Part shown: positions 7,538-11,669 of the stretch, piece after piece
Layout: every line of letters begins with the position of its first letter
How positions within the stretch are numbered: the first letter of the stretch is position 1
Assembly: GCA_900752115.1 (NCBI GenBank)
Contig: CAADUC010000019.1
Location: 1-11,669 of the forward strand
Length of the DNA stretch: 11,669 nt
Origin: Clostridia bacterium
GTDB taxonomy: Bacteria > Bacillota > Clostridia > Oscillospirales > Acutalibacteraceae
Direction: 5' to 3'
Notes under the pieces: model-generated
Databases searched by the model: none
What the model was told of the DNA's origin: nothing
What the model saw: only the letters and a program-made list of their open reading frames with translations
Made by a program: the position numbers and the translations under genes

Positions 7538-7541
<4 letters not shown>
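5484..7541 (-). CDS. hsdM: Type I N6-adenine methyltransferase fused to a half HsdS specificity domain
   Basis: A 685-aa protein predicted to methylate adenine and to supply target recognition for the restriction complex. The N-terminal ~100 residues are the HsdM helical domain ([20 protein letters not shown]…). The methylase core has SAM motif I DPCFGSGG at 184-191 and catalytic NPPY at 262-265. Standard HsdM homology ends near residue 445. The extra ~235 residues look like one HsdS half: [10 protein letters not shown] (521-530), a [11 protein letters not shown] (567-576) element equivalent to the G-T-x-GK motif of specificity subunits, [14 protein letters not shown] (626-639), then a helix (about 646-678) resembling an HsdS spacer helix. 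Only one target-recognition domain is present and no separate hsdS is found. The ATG at 7541 overlaps the hsdR stop as ATGA, so translation is coupled. Usual HsdM proteins are about 500 aa. Confidence 0.9.
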
Positions 7542-10651
<3,110 letters not shown>

Positions 10652-10658
10652 GAAAGAT

Positions 10659-10664
10659 CCTCCT
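10659..10664 (-). promoter_or_regulatory. Ribosome binding site fixing the hsdR start
   Basis: AGGAGG on the minus strand ends 7 nt before ATG at 10651 and decides this start over the longer frame from 10912. Confidence 0.9.
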
Positions 10665-10667
10665 CTC

Positions 10668-11027
10668 TCACAGCGGCATGGTTTCGATCTCCAGTCTGAC
10701 CAGCCGTCTCCACCCTGTGTGAACAAACGCAAACTCCGGCTCCTCCCTGCCCTCAGGCGACGCGCGCGTCCTTCCCGTGGGGATGCGCGCCGACTGCGAC
10801 AGCAGCACAGGCTTTTCCCCCGCAAGCCGCAGCAGCGCGCCCAGCAGCTCCGGCGGCAGAACCGCCGCGACGGCGTCGGCATCGCGAAGCGCGGGAAGCA
10901 GCTCCCGCACATCCGTCACCGTATCCCGCCACGGCAGAAGCGCCACCGGAGATTCCAGCGCTCTCTCCAAATCCGCGCGCTGTTCCGCCGTCATCTCGTG
11001 GCGGGAAATCCAAAGCACCTGTTTCAT
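10668..11027 (-). CDS. Small alpha/beta protein of unknown function, first gene of the R-M operon
   Basis: A 119-aa soluble protein with no named function that I can assign. It begins [23 protein letters not shown] (a beta strand, then SRHxMTxEQ and a helix). A second strand (VALLPW), a helix with [20 protein letters not shown], and another strand (KPVLLSQ) follow; it ends in [18 protein letters not shown]. This strand/helix order suggests a small Rossmann-like fold. From memory it resembles short unknown proteins with an SRHxMTxEQ start and a GW-R end found on mobile elements. The 'xxH-x-(M/L)TxEQ' start is also faintly like Csx20-type ring nucleases linked to type III CRISPR; this is a weak impression, not a call. 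The ATG at 11027 has AAGGAGGG 7 nt upstream, and the stop is 16 bp before hsdR, so it is co-transcribed. No TM segment or signal peptide is seen. Confidence 0.8.
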   Translation of the reverse strand: MKQVLWISRHEMTAEQRADLERALESPVALLPWRDTVTDVRELLPALRDADAVAAVLPPELLGALLRLAGEKPVLLSQSARIPTGRTRASPEGREEPEFAFVHTGWRRLVRLEIETMPL

Positions 11028-11055
11028 CTCTCTGCCCTCCTTGTTTTGCTCTCTG

Positions 11056-11190
11056 GTTTCCTCTCGTAAAAAAAGGAATCCATTTCAGGGATACGAAAAA
11101 ATTTTTTCGCTTTCTCCCCGCATTTCCTTCTGACAGTTTCCTTCTCGTCGTTTCACAGACTGATTTCAGGGATTCAAAAAAATATTTTGA
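11056..11190. repeat. Degenerate ~80-bp tandem duplication upstream of the R-M operon
   Basis: Two related ~55-bp units (11056-11110 and 11136-11190) each contain GTTTCC(T)TCTCGT, then ATTTCAGGGAT (11082-11092 and 11163-11173, identical), then an A/T palindrome. The first palindrome is perfect (11094-11109, CG-A6-T6-CG); the second is imperfect (11174-11190, TCAAAA…TTTTGA). It lies in the 5' region of the leftward operon, so the units could be operators. I find no clear sigma-A promoter in it. Confidence 0.55.
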
Positions 11191-11199
11191 GACAAAAAG

Positions 11200-11267
11200 G
11201 CTCTGGTGCGAGCCTCCCTTTTTTGCACGCCGAAAAAGAGGCGTTTTCAGGAGGTTCGCACCAGAGC
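11200..11267. repeat. Inverted repeat at the outer edge of CRISPR leader 2
   Basis: An 18-bp arm (11200-11217, GCTCTGGTGCGAGCCTCC) faces its complement (11250-11267) with one G·T pair and a 32-nt loop. The left arm alone also forms AGGCTC-TGGTGC-GAGCCT (11198-11215) followed by a T-run, which resembles a short + strand terminator. The right arm matches the start of leader 1. Confidence 0.75.
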
Positions 11268-11401
11268 ACAGACAAAAACCGGGTTCACATTTCACTTTTC
11301 TTTGGGTAAAGCTTGAAAGAACCCTCACAGCATGGTATAATACCTGTGCGGGTTGTGAGAATTCATCCGCTTTTCCCCATACGAGGTTGTGCACTTTTGC
11401 T
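11250..11401 (+). promoter_or_regulatory. CRISPR leader 2 with promoter and 5' anti-repeat
   Basis: Homologous to leader 1. It has TTGAAA (11313-11318), a 17-bp spacer and TATAAT (11336-11341). Predicted transcription begins near 11348, directly before CGGGTTGTGA (11349-11358). That segment pairs with TCGCAACCCG (11403-11412) of the first repeat through 9 Watson-Crick pairs and one G·U. The leader ends with the conserved GTTGTGCACTTTTGCT. Confidence 0.85.
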
Positions 11402-11669
11402 GTCGCAACCCGTTCCCCTCACGGGGACAGAAACTTCCTTTCTAGCCTGTCTCATCAGTGTTAGGAGGTCGCAACCCGTTCCCCTCACGGGGACAGAAAC
11501 AAATAAATCTTGTACATCCTTATCCCTCCTTTATGTCGCAACCCGTTCCCCTCACGGGGACAGAAACTCTAATGTGAGAAGGGAAAGAAAAGAGGATACA
11601 GGAGTCGCAACCCGTTCCCCTCACGGGGACAGAAACAGGAATAGGATGATTAGGATACAGACTGTCACG
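11402..11669 (+). CRISPR. CRISPR array 2, incomplete at the window edge (4 repeats seen)
   Basis: Four identical 33-nt repeats start at 11402, 11468, 11535 and 11604; they begin GTCGCAACCCGTTCCCC and share the 3' half (CCCCTCACGGGGACAGAAAC) with array 1. Complete spacers are 33, 34 and 36 nt; the last, from 11637, is cut by or ends at the window edge. The repeat differs from that of array 1 by three substitutions and one inserted base. Orientation is given by the leader. No cas genes are visible; if they are linked they would lie to the right. Confidence 0.97.

Noticed and set aside
10652..10912. Longer hsdR start at 10912
   Set aside because: The extension is Cys/Arg/Ser-rich, overlaps the well-supported 119-aa gene in another frame, and AGGAGG marks the start at 10651.

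Overview
The window looks like an accessory, defence-rich stretch of a gut-type Clostridia (Oscillospiraceae/Lachnospiraceae-like Firmicutes) chromosome. The reasons are strong AGGAGG-type ribosome sites, intrinsic terminators, large serine recombinases in tandem, and a Tn916/phage-like tyrosine integrase remnant. Organism assignment is inference. Base composition is a mosaic by eye: the recombinase pair is intermediate, the gene at 3460-4374 is AT-richer, and the restriction operon is clearly GC-rich.

Left part (1-4440, + strand): two overlapping large serine recombinases, the usual integration/excision enzymes of integrative elements. They are followed by a terminator, a single-gene cargo unit with its own promoter (HEPN-like protein with a zinc ribbon), and a second, near-identical terminator. 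A truncated tyrosine integrase fragment on the opposite strand (4474-4653) follows and probably marks an element junction.

Right part (4760-11669): two CRISPR modules, each with a conserved inverted repeat, a ~150-bp leader with a good sigma-A promoter, and an array of repeats (32 or 33 nt) with 32-36 nt spacers. Array 1 (4962-5254) is short and ends in a degenerate repeat fused to a terminator; array 2 (11402 onward) runs off the window. No cas gene is visible. Between them lies a leftward type I restriction-modification operon: a 119-aa alpha/beta protein of unknown function, HsdR, and an HsdM that carries a single HsdS-like target-recognition half at its C terminus. There is no separate hsdS.

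The most unusual signal is in the CRISPR leaders. Each predicted pre-crRNA begins with a 9-10 nt segment complementary to the 5' part of its own first repeat, and the pairing is kept by a compensatory change between the two arrays. Other points of interest are the M/half-S fusion, the unknown small protein leading the R-M operon, the covarying duplicated terminators around the HEPN-like cargo, and the inverted repeat that marks the outer edge of both leaders.
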